From contig NC_134366.1 of the NCBI RefSeq assembly GCF_035582795.1, positions 151,637,519 through 151,701,518 of the forward strand: DNA of 64,000 nt. Reading direction: 5' to 3'. The first letter of the stretch is position 1, and every line of letters begins with the position of its first letter. This DNA comes from Mycteria americana. Taxonomy: Eukaryota; Chordata; Aves; Ciconiiformes; Ciconiidae. Below the pieces are notes generated by a model that saw only the letters and a list, made by a program, of their open reading frames with translations, searched no databases and was not told the DNA's origin. The position numbers and the translations under genes are program-made. Below are positions 50,038 through 63,405 of the stretch, piece by piece.

Positions 50038-53000
50038 CTGAAACAAATGATAAAAGTAGTCACCAAAACACCCTCAGATTAGTGAGAAAGCCTTGTGTAA
50101 GTCTATCAAGCTAGCCGCCATGACGAAAGTATTTGCATTAGTCTTAGTAGAAACAGTGCTTATACATTAACACAAAGATAAGTTACAATCAAGTAGATGG
50201 TTAGAACGAGTGATTAAAATGCATAGTATACCATAAGTGAGGCAAATTAAAACGTACATCCAGTTAGCTAATTGATCTGCCAATCCTCATCCAAGGAAAA
50301 ACACTTCAAATAAGCAACACGGCAACTAGAGTCTCATTTGTGCTGAAATTAGTGACAAAACTCCCTCTCATTCCAATAGGACCAAGATTTTTATTAGCAC
50401 TGTGTTATTGGTTTATCCAACCGCTAACAGTTCAGTCCTCAAGAACTAGCAGAAGCTCTGGTAATAAATGAGTTTAGACAAAAGGCATTTTCTCTTTAAG
50501 AAAAATGAGAGGATTAATCATGAAGTCACAAGTCTACAGGTCTCCCTATTATGTACATCCCTACAGTCTCTGGAGGGAATAAAATTTGACTTTTAGTTAC
50601 AAAGTGAACAGATCTACCTTAACATTTAAATGTTATTTTGTAAAGAAGCTATCTGCTTTTGCTCAGCTCTGTGGGTAAACTGAGTATTGTGAAGCTTTAC
50701 ACTTTAAAGAAACTGATGGACTGACTATACATCCTTTCACCATGTACATAGAAAGAAAGTTTCTTTTAAACTTAGTAATTATAAAAGCTTTTAAGAGTTG
50801 CTAGAAAAGTTACAAGTGGCTGATGCACCCATTTAAGTAAGAGACATAAGAATACAGACTTTTTTGCCATTCATACCTGGCAGAGTTTCTCCACCCTAAC
50901 TAGAGTGGCAATAAGTCACTGCTTTCTGCACACAAGACATGGTAATCATATAAAAGATGTTATGAATAATGCCCATATGAGGGCTGTTCTCACAGAAACC
51001 ATAGTAGTTCACATCAATGTTTTAAGACTTTCAAAGTTTGAATAAGCACCTTTTACTGGGGTATGTTACTGGCCTCTAAAACTGGTATTTTGGAACATAA
51101 GCCTGGAAGTAGTAATTGAATTTTCAGAACAGACAAAAATAGGAATCTTTAAAGGTGGCTTAAACACCAAATATTAAGACATGGCTAATATCCCAACAGT
51201 CCTGACTTAGTCAAGCCCTAAGCCACCAAACATGAGCAGTGGGAATCCAAATTGCCTGGAAGGGGGAACTATTCTTTGATGATCTTGGGTCATTTAATTA
51301 GCATTTTTTGACCCATATGGAAGGCACTTTGTAAGATCATTGCAATACAGAAAGTGCTTTGGTTTGTTTTCCACTTTGAGGAGACAGCAACATATAGAAG
51401 TTCAAAAGAAACAGGATATTAAACAGCAGACTCTGAGAAGTTGGCATAAAGGCCTATAGAATCATGCTAATATCAGTATGACATCAAACAGATTTAAAAC
51501 AAAAACAAAAAAATCCATCCACATAATTGAGAAAAATTCTTCCAGGAAAGAAAGGTATGTGAAAATAATTCCAAGATGACGACAAACTCTGAAGTCTGGC
51601 CTGCTTCCTTTCACTCTCCCATTTACCTCTACAAGTACCTTACTTTCACATTTGTTTTCCCTCACTGCTTTTTCCTCATTCCCTGTTTTTACTTGGTGAA
51701 ATAAATGACAGCACAAATAGGAAACACAAGGGCATAGCTTTAAGCTACTTATTACATGAATTAGGGATAACTTCCTTGACAGTGCAGGACCAACTCCAAG
51801 CAGTGTCTAGTGTTTCATCTGCATCACTTTTCATCATTTTAGGCAATAGGCTGAAAATGCTGTCTCATGAACTAGAAAATAACTTTTAAAAGATAGGAAA
51901 AGGGTATAAAGAGTCTCTCTGTAGTGCATTGCTGCTCTTCAGTTGATTTTTCATGCTATGAGCAGAGGACCACATCAGCATAGCTCTTCTTTTTGTAAAA
52001 GGATGAAGACCTATAAGAGACCTATAGTAACAATAGGGCATTCTATTTGTGTAATCTACAAAAAGAATAGAGGTTTCATTTTCTATGCTGAATTTTGGTA
52101 AACTGCAGTTAGTCAGCAAACGTTGCCAAGAGATATTCCTACCAAAAATGCTGATGGACAGAGATTTAAGTTTCAAATGCTATTTAGAGACAGCTATTCA
52201 AAATCTCAATCCCACCAAAAAAAAAGTCACATACCCACACTTACCTTTAAAAATATTATTATTTTCCTTAAAGACAGCCAAGCTAACCACACATTTAACA
52301 AAAGTGCACAGGCTTGCAGGTTTAGAAACTTAAGGTTCAGGCAGCATGCTGAAAAAAAACAACAAAACGAAAACTCACACTTGCAGTTTCATTCTCAGAC
52401 ATTCCATGGGAGAAATTATCTAATCTTAGGAACAACTGAGAGTAGAGGAAATTTAAAATATTACAGTATAAAATAATTTAAGCAAACTTGTGTTTCAAGT
52501 AACATAAAATCACAGAAAAACAAGTTTTTGCAGCTGTAGGGGAGATCAGAATAGCAGAGTTAAAAGGAATGTTGATAATTCAAGTAAAAGCCAAAAATAC
52601 GCTGTAAATACGCCAATGTCCATCAGGGGGAGCCTGAGAGCTTACTATATTGTTTTGAGAGAACAACTTCGAAAAAAATTATAGGGAAGCCACTGCAATA
52701 CAGACACTGAGTGAACAATGTCCATTAAACTTCTTTACAGCAAATCCCAGTATACACCTCAGTTTTGTATACACATTGATTTATTTTAAAATGCAGTACT
52801 TGTACAAGTTAAGGTTTAATTTAACACAAGGTCTCATTTTACAAATACAGTACAGAAGGGAAAGCCTTTCAGAGGTGCTGAACGTATCTCATAATAGAAT
52901 GAGATGCTACTTATATTCAGAGATGCCTAATAAAACCTCTTATGATGTGTCTAGTATTTTATAAGCACTTCCTTCTTTATGAGGAGAAAAGTTTCATCTA

Positions 53001-53763
53001 CTAGATTTGATACATAACATCAAGCCCTTTTCATTTGGGGATCTTGAAGTAATTTCTGGAAGTATCATTAACCTTGTTTTAGACATTATAAAACAGATGT
53101 GTAGGGAAGAAAAGACTGGTCACACAGCAAGTCAGTTACAAAGGAAGAAATAAAATGCATATCTGCTAAGTGTAGGTTCTTTTGCTCTATACATTTCTCA
53201 TATCTATTATTAATTTTGTAGTTCTCAAATTGATCTACAAGTCAACTGCAAACTTTCTGGCAGGGAGCAAAATATTTCATATTCAGAGACCCAAACTAAA
53301 TTAAGTACAGGATTCAGACATTTAGACAAGGAATAATTTCTGATAAGCTTAGCCTTACAAAGCGTCCTAAAGAAGTAAAAATGTTGGTTACTAGAAGGCA
53401 ATGTAAATGGTGCCTGTAACTTAGACATGAGTTCTAGAATGGAGTCACGCCTGTTTCTGATACTAATTTACATTCCCCAGTAAGACACACTGAACATTTA
53501 TGCCTCAAGCAAGATGTTTTCTGTCCTTGTTTGTCACCATTCACCATTGTTAACAAAACAGATAAAAGCAAAGTTTTGGTGATACAAGAGTATTTTCTCT
53601 GTTATTTAAACAGATATCACATCTGCAGTAAAACTGACTTTCTCAGAAGACTCTGCTGTTTGAGCACCCAGCTCTAAAAACAGAGAAGTCATTAATACCT
53701 TCAAAGGTATTAATATTGAAGATGGCATAGCTAAATCCTATCTGTAAGATGTGGGTCACTTAC
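50038..53763 (-). other. FBXO43: Probable FBXO43 5' intron
   Basis: It lies between the acceptor of the first coding exon and a strong donor at 53764. It is AT-rich with very few CpGs. No recognisable exon, RNA gene or mobile element was seen in it. Confidence 0.55.
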
Positions 53764-54200
53764 CCTAGCTTGTGAAGCAACTCGAGATCTTCCAAAGCAA
53801 AGGTGCTGTATTCAAAGTATTGTTTACACCTACTGACAACTTAAAGTGAGAAAGGATGTGGAGAGAAAAGAGAGAGATGCAAGAGAAACATTACCCAGCT
53901 GAGACAGTTTTCAGGTGGTCTATATATGCGTTCACTGCAATGTCTAATTACCCAGCGATGAAGATTATTGACGGCTACCTAGAGACCAGCACCCGAGGGT
54001 CTCTCAGTCACCTGGAATGCCGGACACGAGCAAAGCAACAGCTTCACCCCCTCATCTGGCAAATCGCTGGGCACAGGAAACAGAGCCCAGAGGCCTCCTA
54101 CCACCGAGTGCAGCTGAGGCGGTCGGCGGGGCTCCCTGAGAAGGGGTGAAGGCGACGAACGCCCCTCCCCGACTGGCTGGAGAGAACGGGAATCCTGCCG
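53764..54200 (-). other. FBXO43: Probable untranslated first exon of FBXO43
   Basis: On the minus strand, AAGCTAGG is followed by a near-perfect donor GTAAGTG at 53758-53763. It sits directly downstream of the CpG island at about 54.0-54.7 kb, the expected arrangement for a first exon. The 5' limit is a guess because no start-site signal is visible; the donor position is precise. Confidence 0.45.
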
Positions 54201-54700
54201 CCTCAGCAGCTCGCCGCCTGGCTCTGGGGCCCGTTGCCCTTAGCGAGGAGCCGCTTCGCTTCTCTCCACCCACACCGGCTCCTCGCGGGCGGCTACCGCT
54301 ACTTTCCCTCGCTTGGATTTGAACTACCCGCCCTTACTAACCGCTGCTGCACCGCCTCCCCCGCCCCCTCCGCGCTGCGGCCCTCGGGAGAGCGGCGCCG
54401 CCCTAGGGTGAGGGCAGGGCGTCGGCGGGACGGGAGCCTGAAGGAGAACGGCTCCGCCGAAGGGGAGAGCCCGCTCCTCAGGAATACGGGAAGATACCGG
54501 CGAGGCTCGCCTTTCTCCTCACACTTTATTCTCCAGCCCTGCGGCCCCCGCCGCACCCAGCCCACCATTAAAAGCGCCCCTACGTCGTTGCTCCCCCTGC
54601 TCTGCTTCTTCTCAGGTGCCTGGCGAAGGTGAGGCTTTCCCGCCTCTCCGAGAGCCCTCTCAGCTCCCTGACGGGGGTTCCGCCAGGGCTGAGGGGCGGC
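53980..54700 (-). promoter_or_regulatory. FBXO43: CpG island, probable FBXO43 promoter
   Basis: A sharp rise in GC and CpG compared with the DNA below 53.9 kb. It lies about 4 kb upstream of the first coding exon. An E2F-type site TTTCCCGCC is at 54636-54644. On the plus strand GCGAAG followed by GTGAGG near 54630 could be a donor for a divergent transcript. Assignment to FBXO43 is by position and gene order. Confidence 0.65.
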
Positions 54701-57600
54701 TTCAGAGGCGCTGGTCGATCACAGCCAGCCGAAGGCTTTCGCAGATGATAAGCCTTATCTGCACCACAACCTTTAAGCTTGAGTTATGAGGGTGCTAATT
54801 CGAGTTAATTAGTACAGGAACAAAACAATCAGAGCGTTTGTCAAGTGCCATCTCCTTTAAATCAGCTGTCAGTCGGGTGGGGGATGCCCGGTGACTTCGC
54901 CTAGGTTTTGCCCTGGTTTTAGTTAATCTGTACATGACAAAAAAAAAAAAAAAAAGAATACCTGGGCGCCTGTTTCTCCTGAGCTCGGTACGGCTAACGT
55001 GGGGCTACACAGGCTCAGCTACCTGCTGGCTCCAAGCAGGCGGGGGAGCTGCCGGCGGCGGGGAACCGGCAAGGCCTTGCAGCAGCCGCCCCAGGGGGAA
55101 GCAGGCACTTGCCACACAGGGACAGAGGAAAAGCCAAATAAATCAGCGTTGCGTTCTCCTTCTGCTGGGTATTGCTCTTATTTACCTCGTGATATAACAT
55201 GTAACGCGGGTTATCTCTAATTTTTCTGGTTCTTTCCCTGTTTACACTTCCAGTTTTCTCCCTCCACCAGAACAATGTCAGATCTGAATGAGAGATGCGA
55301 GATCGTCATGTATGACTCCAAATCAACACCTACATCCAAAGAAGCAAAGTAGAGGCTTTCCAAAGAAACGCCGAAATTCAGTAAGGTAATTCCTGTACGT
55401 GAGGTTTGGCAAGTTTGCAGTCTTCCCCTTTGGCAACCTCCACGCCTCAGCCTTGCAAAGCCGACCCGGCGGGTGGGCAGGGGCCACACCGCTGGGCAGG
55501 CTGAGAGGGGCCCGAGGAAACTCGGGTTTAAAGTTAACTCTCCAGAGCCGGGGGAAACGGCGACGTTTTTCGATAAATAATATCGTTTTATGTGACTACA
55601 AGGTACCAGTTACGGGTAAAAAGAGAAAGGCTCTTGGGGTATTCCCCCCTTCCTTTTTAGGAGAAATCATTAGAAACTTTCAGAAATGTAATACAAGTTT
55701 TCCGAAAGTGCTTTCTGTGGTATCATCTTTTTCACATGAATCAGAAGAAATTATTTTTCAAATAGTTGTATTTATTTATAAAATAAGTTACCTTTTCTGT
55801 GAAATTGGCAGCTTGGTAGCTCCTTAAAGCGGGACACAGCAGCTGCAAGTTCTGTCTCTGTCCCTCAAACCCGGATGGACTTCTGTCACTTGGATCAAAA
55901 ATATCCAAGAAATGTAACACGTTGTAATTGCGGCGTTTTACGCAATACACGGAAGCGTCACACCAAAAAGCGTGATTTAACAAAAAGCATCACACCACCC
56001 CCCCCCCCAAAATTAAAGCAAACCAAACCAAAAAAACCCCACCCAAACAAAACCAAAACCAACGAAAAAAAACCCCAACCCAATCAAAACCCGAGAACAT
56101 TGCTTCTAAACAAACAAACGCGGTAAGACAGTCTGCAACACACTCGCGCTGCGCTCGGCTACCACCGCATTTCCTTCCCACCTAAAAAGTACCCCCCGCA
56201 CCTCCCTCCCTGGCCCCACAAGCCCTTCCTCACTCACGCTTTCCCACCAGTTCCCCGAGAGCTGTTTCACTTTACAGGAGAGTGGAGGTCTCCCACACAG
56301 CCCCAGCCCTGGCTGCTACTCGCAGCCCGAGGAGCGGGATGGGGGCTAGCGTTGATCAGCCCATCGGAATGGGCTTTGCTGTCAAAGCGCTCCTCTCGAA
56401 GGAGGCGGGCTTTATCGGAAACGCCTAACGTAACCGAAGCTTTAAGATCTGGTAAAACATCCTATTTTTCCAAGGGAAGAGTTAAAGGATGCCGCTAATC
56501 AAGCAATTACATGATTTCTTTCTTAATAGCGGAGACCTTATTTTCACAGAATTAGCTTTCACTGACTATTCCACGGCGGTATTATTAGCACGTCCGTTTA
56601 AAATTACCGGCTTGGCAAACGCATTTTAAAATACGAAACGAGTCCGGAGAAATAACACCAGCTGTTTTTTTATGTGTTTATTTATGAGATGGTAGTTACT
56701 TAGAGTGCGTTTATCAGGGTTCAGGCTTTTTTTTCCCCCTCTGCTTCAGACTCTTGGCACTCACCCACAGCTACGAAGACCGTGGGCGAGGAGGGGACGC
56801 AGGTAGTAACGGGACGGGGACATCAGCACGGAGGTGAATAGCTCTGCCTTTCACATATCGTTTTTCTCGCCTGTGCTTTATTGTGGCACTCAAAATGTTA
56901 TATTTAGCTTTGTTCGTACACAGCAGTATGGAGAAGCAGGTGAACTGTCTAAAATCATTACTGTGCTTTCATTACGTTTAACCTAAATACAAAATTAGGA
57001 AAACCGCAAGTATTTATTATTCTTCGAGTTTATTTCAGATAAGCTCTAGGTTACGTATGAAGGCGATTTGCTACTGTGAGAACATCAATAAATTACAACT
57101 GATAAAACATATCAATGCATTTGGGTGCTTCGGAAACAATTTTTATTCAGTATTCGGAAACAGAATATGGAAGACCTTTCCTTGAACGAGGGGAACCCCT
57201 TGAATGACGACGTCATTTAAATCGGCATATTCACAAAACACAACATTTGTTAAATGTTTTTCCAGGAATAAAGCAAAGGTAGCCAACTCTACAACGTGCC
57301 TGTCGGAGATTCAAAATTCATACCGCCGGTGAGGCTGAGCCGGTGACCGGGCGAGCAACCGGTATCGTTTCCGACCTCGCCTGTACTGTTTCGGTTCAGC
57401 ACATGCGGGAATCGCCGACATTTGAGCTTCTTTCATCAGACGACCTTACGCTTAAAATATGTAGTATCGCCGCTTGCAAGTTTGGTTTAATATGGTACAT
57501 ACAATACCGCCCACAAGACTGAAATATCAAGATGCGTTTTTTACCCACGGATCTTAGATGAACTGCGTCCGAATGCAGAAAGGACCTTGAGGTGAAACAC
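54701..57600. other. CpG-rich, moderate-GC domain between two divergent promoters
   Basis: No conserved coding segment was seen. CpG is frequent throughout although the DNA is not very GC-rich: I counted about 62 CpGs in 56401-57600, against 3 in 42001-43200. It includes an A-run at 54940-54955 and a C/A-rich tract at 55998-56095. A CRE-like GACGTCA is at 57209-57215. This suggests DNA kept free of methylation in the germ line. Confidence 0.6.
55998..56095 (-). repeat. C/A-rich tract (G/T-rich on the minus strand)
   Basis: About 100 bp almost free of G on the plus strand, starting with 11 C and continuing with AACCAAACC- and AAAACC-type blocks. The minus strand has many GGGTTTT blocks and so G-quadruplex potential. 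It mirrors the tract at 42509 on the opposite strand. Confidence 0.85.
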
Positions 57601-57939
57601 CTCGGCGGTTGAAAACTCGGCAGTCAGCGGAGGGCGATCAGGCCTGTCGCAGGGTATTCCTTGTCCTGAGCCCCACAGCGGTCGGGCACAGCCGAAGAAA
57701 AAGGATGGAGTACGTCGGTTCTTGTTTTCTCTCACCACGCCGCTGCCCGCCTTCTTCGTGGGAAACTGACGCTGCTAATTCGTATGAAAGCTTCTGTATT
57801 AAAAAATGCCGCCAAATATTCTGCGCTTTGTTTTCAAAGTGGTTGCCACCGACAGCTGAGTATTTATCACTTCCTCAACCTCATTATCCAGCGGGGAAGA
57901 GGCCGGAGTGCCGGCGGCTCGCAGCCGGGGACCCGCCGG

Positions 57940-57974
57940 CCGGGCCGGGCCGGGCCGGGCCGGGCCGGGCCGGG
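57940..57974 (+). repeat. (CGGGC)n pentanucleotide repeat in the POLR2K island
   Basis: Six to seven units of CGGGC in a row. Such a repeat can form G-quadruplexes and is likely to vary in length. Confidence 0.92.
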
Positions 57975-58324
57975 GCTCCGGGGCTCCCGCAGCTCCCCCG
58001 CTCGCAGGGCAGGGCAGGGCTGCGGCGCGGCGGACGCGTGCCCCCCGCATGGTGCGTATCGCTGGCTCGTGCGGCCGGCAGCACAACGGCACGCCCCGAT
58101 GTACGCAGGGCGGGCCGCGGGGCTGGCGGCGGCGGCACAGGCCCCGCCTCCGCCGGCGCTCGGTGTGCCGTCATCAGCCGGCGCCGAGGAGACGGGGAGG
58201 CCGGCGGAGTTGCTTGTGCAGGTGGGTGTGGGTTGGGGCTCCCCTGGGGTTGTCGAGCTCCTCCCTTCGGAGCCGGTGGTCTCCTTCGCGGTGGGGGGGG
58301 GGTGGCGGCGAGCAGGGAAAGGCG

Positions 58325-58347
58325 CAGCCCAGCCCAGCCCAGCCCAG
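58325..58347 (+). repeat. (AGCCC)n pentanucleotide repeat
   Basis: Four to five units of AGCCC downstream of the candidate POLR2K first-exon donor. Its unit differs from that of the CGGGC array. Confidence 0.9.
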
Positions 58348-59329
58348 CGGGCTTCCCTCCTGCGTAAAAGCCCCGCGGGGCGGTGGAGGAGGCCCCAGCG
58401 CGGAATTGGGGCGGGCTGGGGTGCCTGGGGCTGAGGGGCCGGTGGGCTGTGAGGAAGGCGGCCTGTCCTCCTTCGTGGGCTCTGAGTGGGACGTGAAAGG
58501 GTGGGTTTGCCTCTCTTACAGGTACGTGTGGCGTCCTCTCGCACCGGTAGCGTGGCCGGTGCTCTCACGTCTTTGCCGTAGGTTGCGGTTGCACCCCAAT
58601 GCACATAGGTGGATGTGTGCCTGTTGGCTCTGTCAGCTTGGCAGCACTTACAGCTGCAGGGTACGTGAAGGCCAGCTAAACGATGGCACCTCCCTGCAAA
58701 ATACATAGCCGTAGGTCACCGCTGTCTCTAACAGCGGTATTACTTTGCTGCATGAGCAGTACCAACTCAAGTTATTTAGCTGTATCTGTGGTCCTCCTTA
58801 GCTCAGCTCTCTGTTTTAGGAGATGCTGCTGTTTTCAAATGCTAATGGATGACTGCTTGTATCTTACTATAATGTACTGACATAAAAAGACTATAACACA
58901 TGTGGATTAAGGTGCCACTATGGTTATGGTAGAGCAAAACCTTACTTGAAAGCTATAGAGTTGAATTAATTATCTCCAGTTCTCCCAAATGCAGTGGCAT
59001 AATGGTGGTTTTAACAATGTGGTCTGTCAAGTGCTGATCAGACGCTCTTAAACAAAGAATGAACTGTTTCTGTCAAGCCTATCCTTCTTTTTTCAAGACC
59101 CTAGATTGCCCAGTTGAATTTATTTCAAACTGTGAAGATCAGGGAAATAATCCTTACTGTAATATTAAGCAAAAGCACCCTGAGAGTCATACTTATAATG
59201 AAGCATCATGAAGGCTATTCACTGGCATAAGGGTTAGGAATTCTTGTCTTCTATGTCAGGCAGAACAGTGACACAGAAAACAGCAACCTCAAAAGTTCTG
59301 GTTTAGACTTGCATTATAGACTTGCATAT

Positions 59330-59351
59330 TTATTCCATATATATGGAATAA
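59330..59351. repeat. 22-bp perfect palindrome
   Basis: The arm TTATTCCATAT is followed without a spacer by its reverse complement ATATGGAATAA. It lies in the POLR2K intron. It contains ATTCCAT/ATGGAAT, loosely like a TEAD-type half-site, but no role is shown. Confidence 0.9.
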
Positions 59352-60004
59352 AAGTGTTTACTGTCTCTAGTTGTTACAGCAACAACCTTAAAATTTATGG
59401 TTGCAACCGTATTTACGTGTTAGGATAGGATTACTTAAAAGCTTGGTAGAATGTTTGTGGAGTATATGTAACTATTTATGTAACTATTTAGTCTGATACT
59501 GTGAAGGAATACTTGTCTCCAAATAAGTCTGAACAATCAAAACCATTATAGGGCATTAAGAGGTGTTTGAAGAGTACCACTGAGTTATCAAACTCTTCAT
59601 CAGTTTGGTAATCATACATACCTATGTTAGGATTTTGAGGGTGGAATTTCTTCTCTCTGGCCCCTCGTTGTTTTGTTTGCTGTTGTTTTTTTTTATTATT
59701 CCTATTACTCTTCTGCCTACAGTCTGTTCCCAGGATTTCTAATCCATTAGGTCAATAAGAAGGCAGATTAGGTTAGCTAGTGTTGTATCAGAGGGGGGAA
59801 AAAATATAACAAGGCTTATCTTGTTTATGATAGCACTGTTGTTACATGAGTGATATGTAAGAAATTATTTATTTTTATGTTTCCAGCAAGGAAATTCTTA
59901 CCATTAGCAGGAGGGAGGAAAGAAAATATTATTCATTTGGCTTTAATGTTTAAAATCCTGTTTAATGGAAAATGTTGTGCTGTCTCCATCTTTGGAGGTT
60001 TTCT

Positions 60005-60115
60005 ATACCAGATTGGTAAAGCTCTGAGAAACCTGATATTACTCTGCTTTTGAGAAGTTGAACTAGATGACTTTCTGAAGTGTCTTCCAACCTGAATTAT
60101 CCAATGTCCTGTGTA
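60005..60115 (+). mobile_element. CR1 LINE 3' tip
   Basis: GAACTAGATGACTTTCTGAA, then GTGTCTTCCAACCTGAATTA, is the well-known CR1 end (GGACTAGATGACCTC..., CCTTCCAACCTGAATTATTC). Only about the last 100 bases are present, diverged, in plus orientation, 175 bases before the first POLR2K coding exon. Confidence 0.75.
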
Positions 60116-60290
60116 TCAAATACAGATGGAATTAATTTGTATTTAATTTTAAGGAAGTTTTTCGTCTTCTGTTAGCTTTAGATTGAGGTATTGAAATGAT
60201 TGTGCATGCCTTGAAAAAATAATTAAAAAAAAAAAAAAAGCAAAACTGGTGTACATGTTATGTGTGGTTTTGGTGGTTTTTTTTGTTTAG

Positions 60291-61709
<1,419 letters not shown>

Positions 61710-62072
61710 TTTCTGCTGAAGATATAGTGACTTTATGCTGCAGTTTAATCCTTCTGATAACTTTGCTCTGTAAATCCATTGGTGTACAAATGCACACTTT
61801 TATTTGTGTTTTAAGATACTGATATATTAAAGTTTACTGTGATACTAAATTTTGTCTGTACTGTCTTCCAGCAATAGATTTCTAAAGCTGTTGTTTCAAT
61901 TGTAGTCAGAGTACGTAGTAGTTTAAGGTCAGTGGTATTGTATTCTTTTTGAGTTAACCTTGTTTTCCTTACTCTCATCTGAACTTTATTTGCATTTTAA
62001 CTTTGTTAAATGTTCTTTGGACTCCTATGAACTGCATACCTGTGGTTTGAATAAATTCTACTGAAAATAAAT
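61710..62072 (+). other. POLR2K: POLR2K 3' UTR
   Basis: AT-rich sequence after the stop codon. ATTAAA at 61826 is a possible early signal, and AATAAA at 62050 and 62066 are stronger. Confidence 0.6.
62050..62071 (+). terminator. POLR2K: POLR2K polyadenylation signals
   Basis: Two exact AATAAA hexamers, 62050-62055 and 62066-62071, lie about 340-360 bases after the stop codon. Confidence 0.6.
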
Positions 62073-63279
62073 AGAAGGCTACACAAGGCTATGTCTGAAA
62101 CATGGACCTGGATTTCAAAGGAGCAAAGCTCAAAGGACTTGAGACCACCTGATTCAGGCACCCAGCTGTGGAGGAAGTGTCAAAAAAATAATCTCTCAGA
62201 AAAGAAGCGGGAAGGTAAACATTAAGAAGCAATGTGTAAACAGAAATTCCCAAAGTGCTTCTTGACTTAGTTGTACTCAAGTAAAGAATTAGGTCTGTGC
62301 TATAAAGATAATTTAGGTAGCATCCCAAAACTAAAATAGCATCTTGTTTCGCTTTTCGGATGACTTCTCAGGGGTCTGTACTAAAAAGACCAAAGTGGTT
62401 GTTTTGTATTGATGAGCCAAAACTTTTTGCATCTGTCTATTTGAAATGTGTGTTAAGTAATACTAAAATATCTTTATCACTAAAGTGTACTACAAAATAC
62501 TGCTGGATTGTGCCTGATGCTAATTTAGCCTCCTTAAGTGTTTCCAGATACCTGTTTTGGTGGTGCTAATGATGCTGTTAATGTTGAGATAATGTGTGTA
62601 ACTCATCAATATAGTAAGGTATCTTTGTTACAGACTGCATGACCGTGTACTGGCTCATAAATGAACTACAGCAGGTCGTTTTAGGGAATAAAAAAAGCAT
62701 TCTTGAGATTTTGTTTTGGAGCTGATTAGTTAAGATTTTCTTGGGTATCTTACCTGATCTTAGCTGTTAAGACCTTTCTTATCTAGGTTTTCCCTTGGAA
62801 GCCAGATACAATCGAGTATAAATTATAACATTTTTACTACGCAGTTGCTATCAGTTTCTTCACCAGATTGGCATGCATAGCGTGCTCCTTATGCCTGCAC
62901 AACAGAAACAAGGGGTCAGCTATTGACGTGACTGCTCAGAAGGGTGAGCTCGAGAGTTGCCCACTGAAGAGAGGGCAGTACCAGCGCTGCAAAAGGTCTG
63001 GTGGGAGTAAGGGACGGGTTCGGCTGGACTGCGGGCAGGCTGGGCGCCTCTTTCTGCTGGGCAAACGTAGAGAAGAGCATCTGCTGCCCTGCCTGCTTTA
63101 GAAAACGGTGCCGGGGGACTGTAGCGCTAACGGTAACAGTGGTGTAGGCGCCTGGGGAGACCGGCGTTGGGAGGGGAACTGGCTGTTCTAAGCTAAATAA
63201 AATACTACATTGAAAACGAACAGGTGATGTTTAATTAAAGCTACACCTCCAACTGCTATATTTCTGTTCCCTACTCAGC
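62072..63279. other. POLR2K-SPAG1 spacer
   Basis: About 1.2 kb between the POLR2K polyadenylation signals and the next CpG island. I see no gene, repeat or RNA in it. CpG and GC rise gradually from about 62900. Confidence 0.6.
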
Positions 63280-63405
63280 CCGAGGCAGAGGGCGGGGAGC
63301 GCCGGCGCAGCATGTCCCGCCGCCCTCCTCAGCTCTGACCGTGGGACCTCACTCCCGCCCGGCGGAGAAAGGGGGCGCGCAGCTCGACCTCCGCCACAGC
63401 CCAGC

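Larger units (their letters stand above)
57600..58640 (+). promoter_or_regulatory. POLR2K: CpG island, POLR2K promoter and first-exon region
   Basis: This is the most GC-rich part of the window, densest at 57880-58450. POLR2K's coding start is in its second exon, so an untranslated first exon must lie upstream. A good candidate donor is GTGCAG followed by GTGGGT, with the exon ending at 58221. Two pentanucleotide arrays lie inside. No TATA box was identified. Very long open frames here are an effect of high GC. Confidence 0.75.
58222..60290 (+). other. POLR2K: POLR2K first intron (inferred)
   Basis: Its start depends on the candidate donor at 58222. It contains the AGCCC array, a 22-bp palindrome at 59330 and a CR1 tip at 60005. 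A short A-run lies near 60225. No other gene was recognised. Confidence 0.55.

Noticed and set aside
54234-54632. 132-codon plus-strand open frame near 54.2 kb
   Set aside because: Low-complexity Arg/Ser/Pro translation in a CpG island, with no recognisable domain.
54745-54762. Inverted GATA pair (GATAAG and CTTATC) near the FBXO43 island
   Set aside because: Short and imperfect, and expected by chance; there is no supporting context.
57609-58708. Several overlapping open frames of 200-280 codons on both strands
   Set aside because: They lie in the POLR2K CpG island, where high GC removes stop codons. They overlap each other in different frames, are rich in Ala, Gly, Pro and Arg, and resemble no known family.
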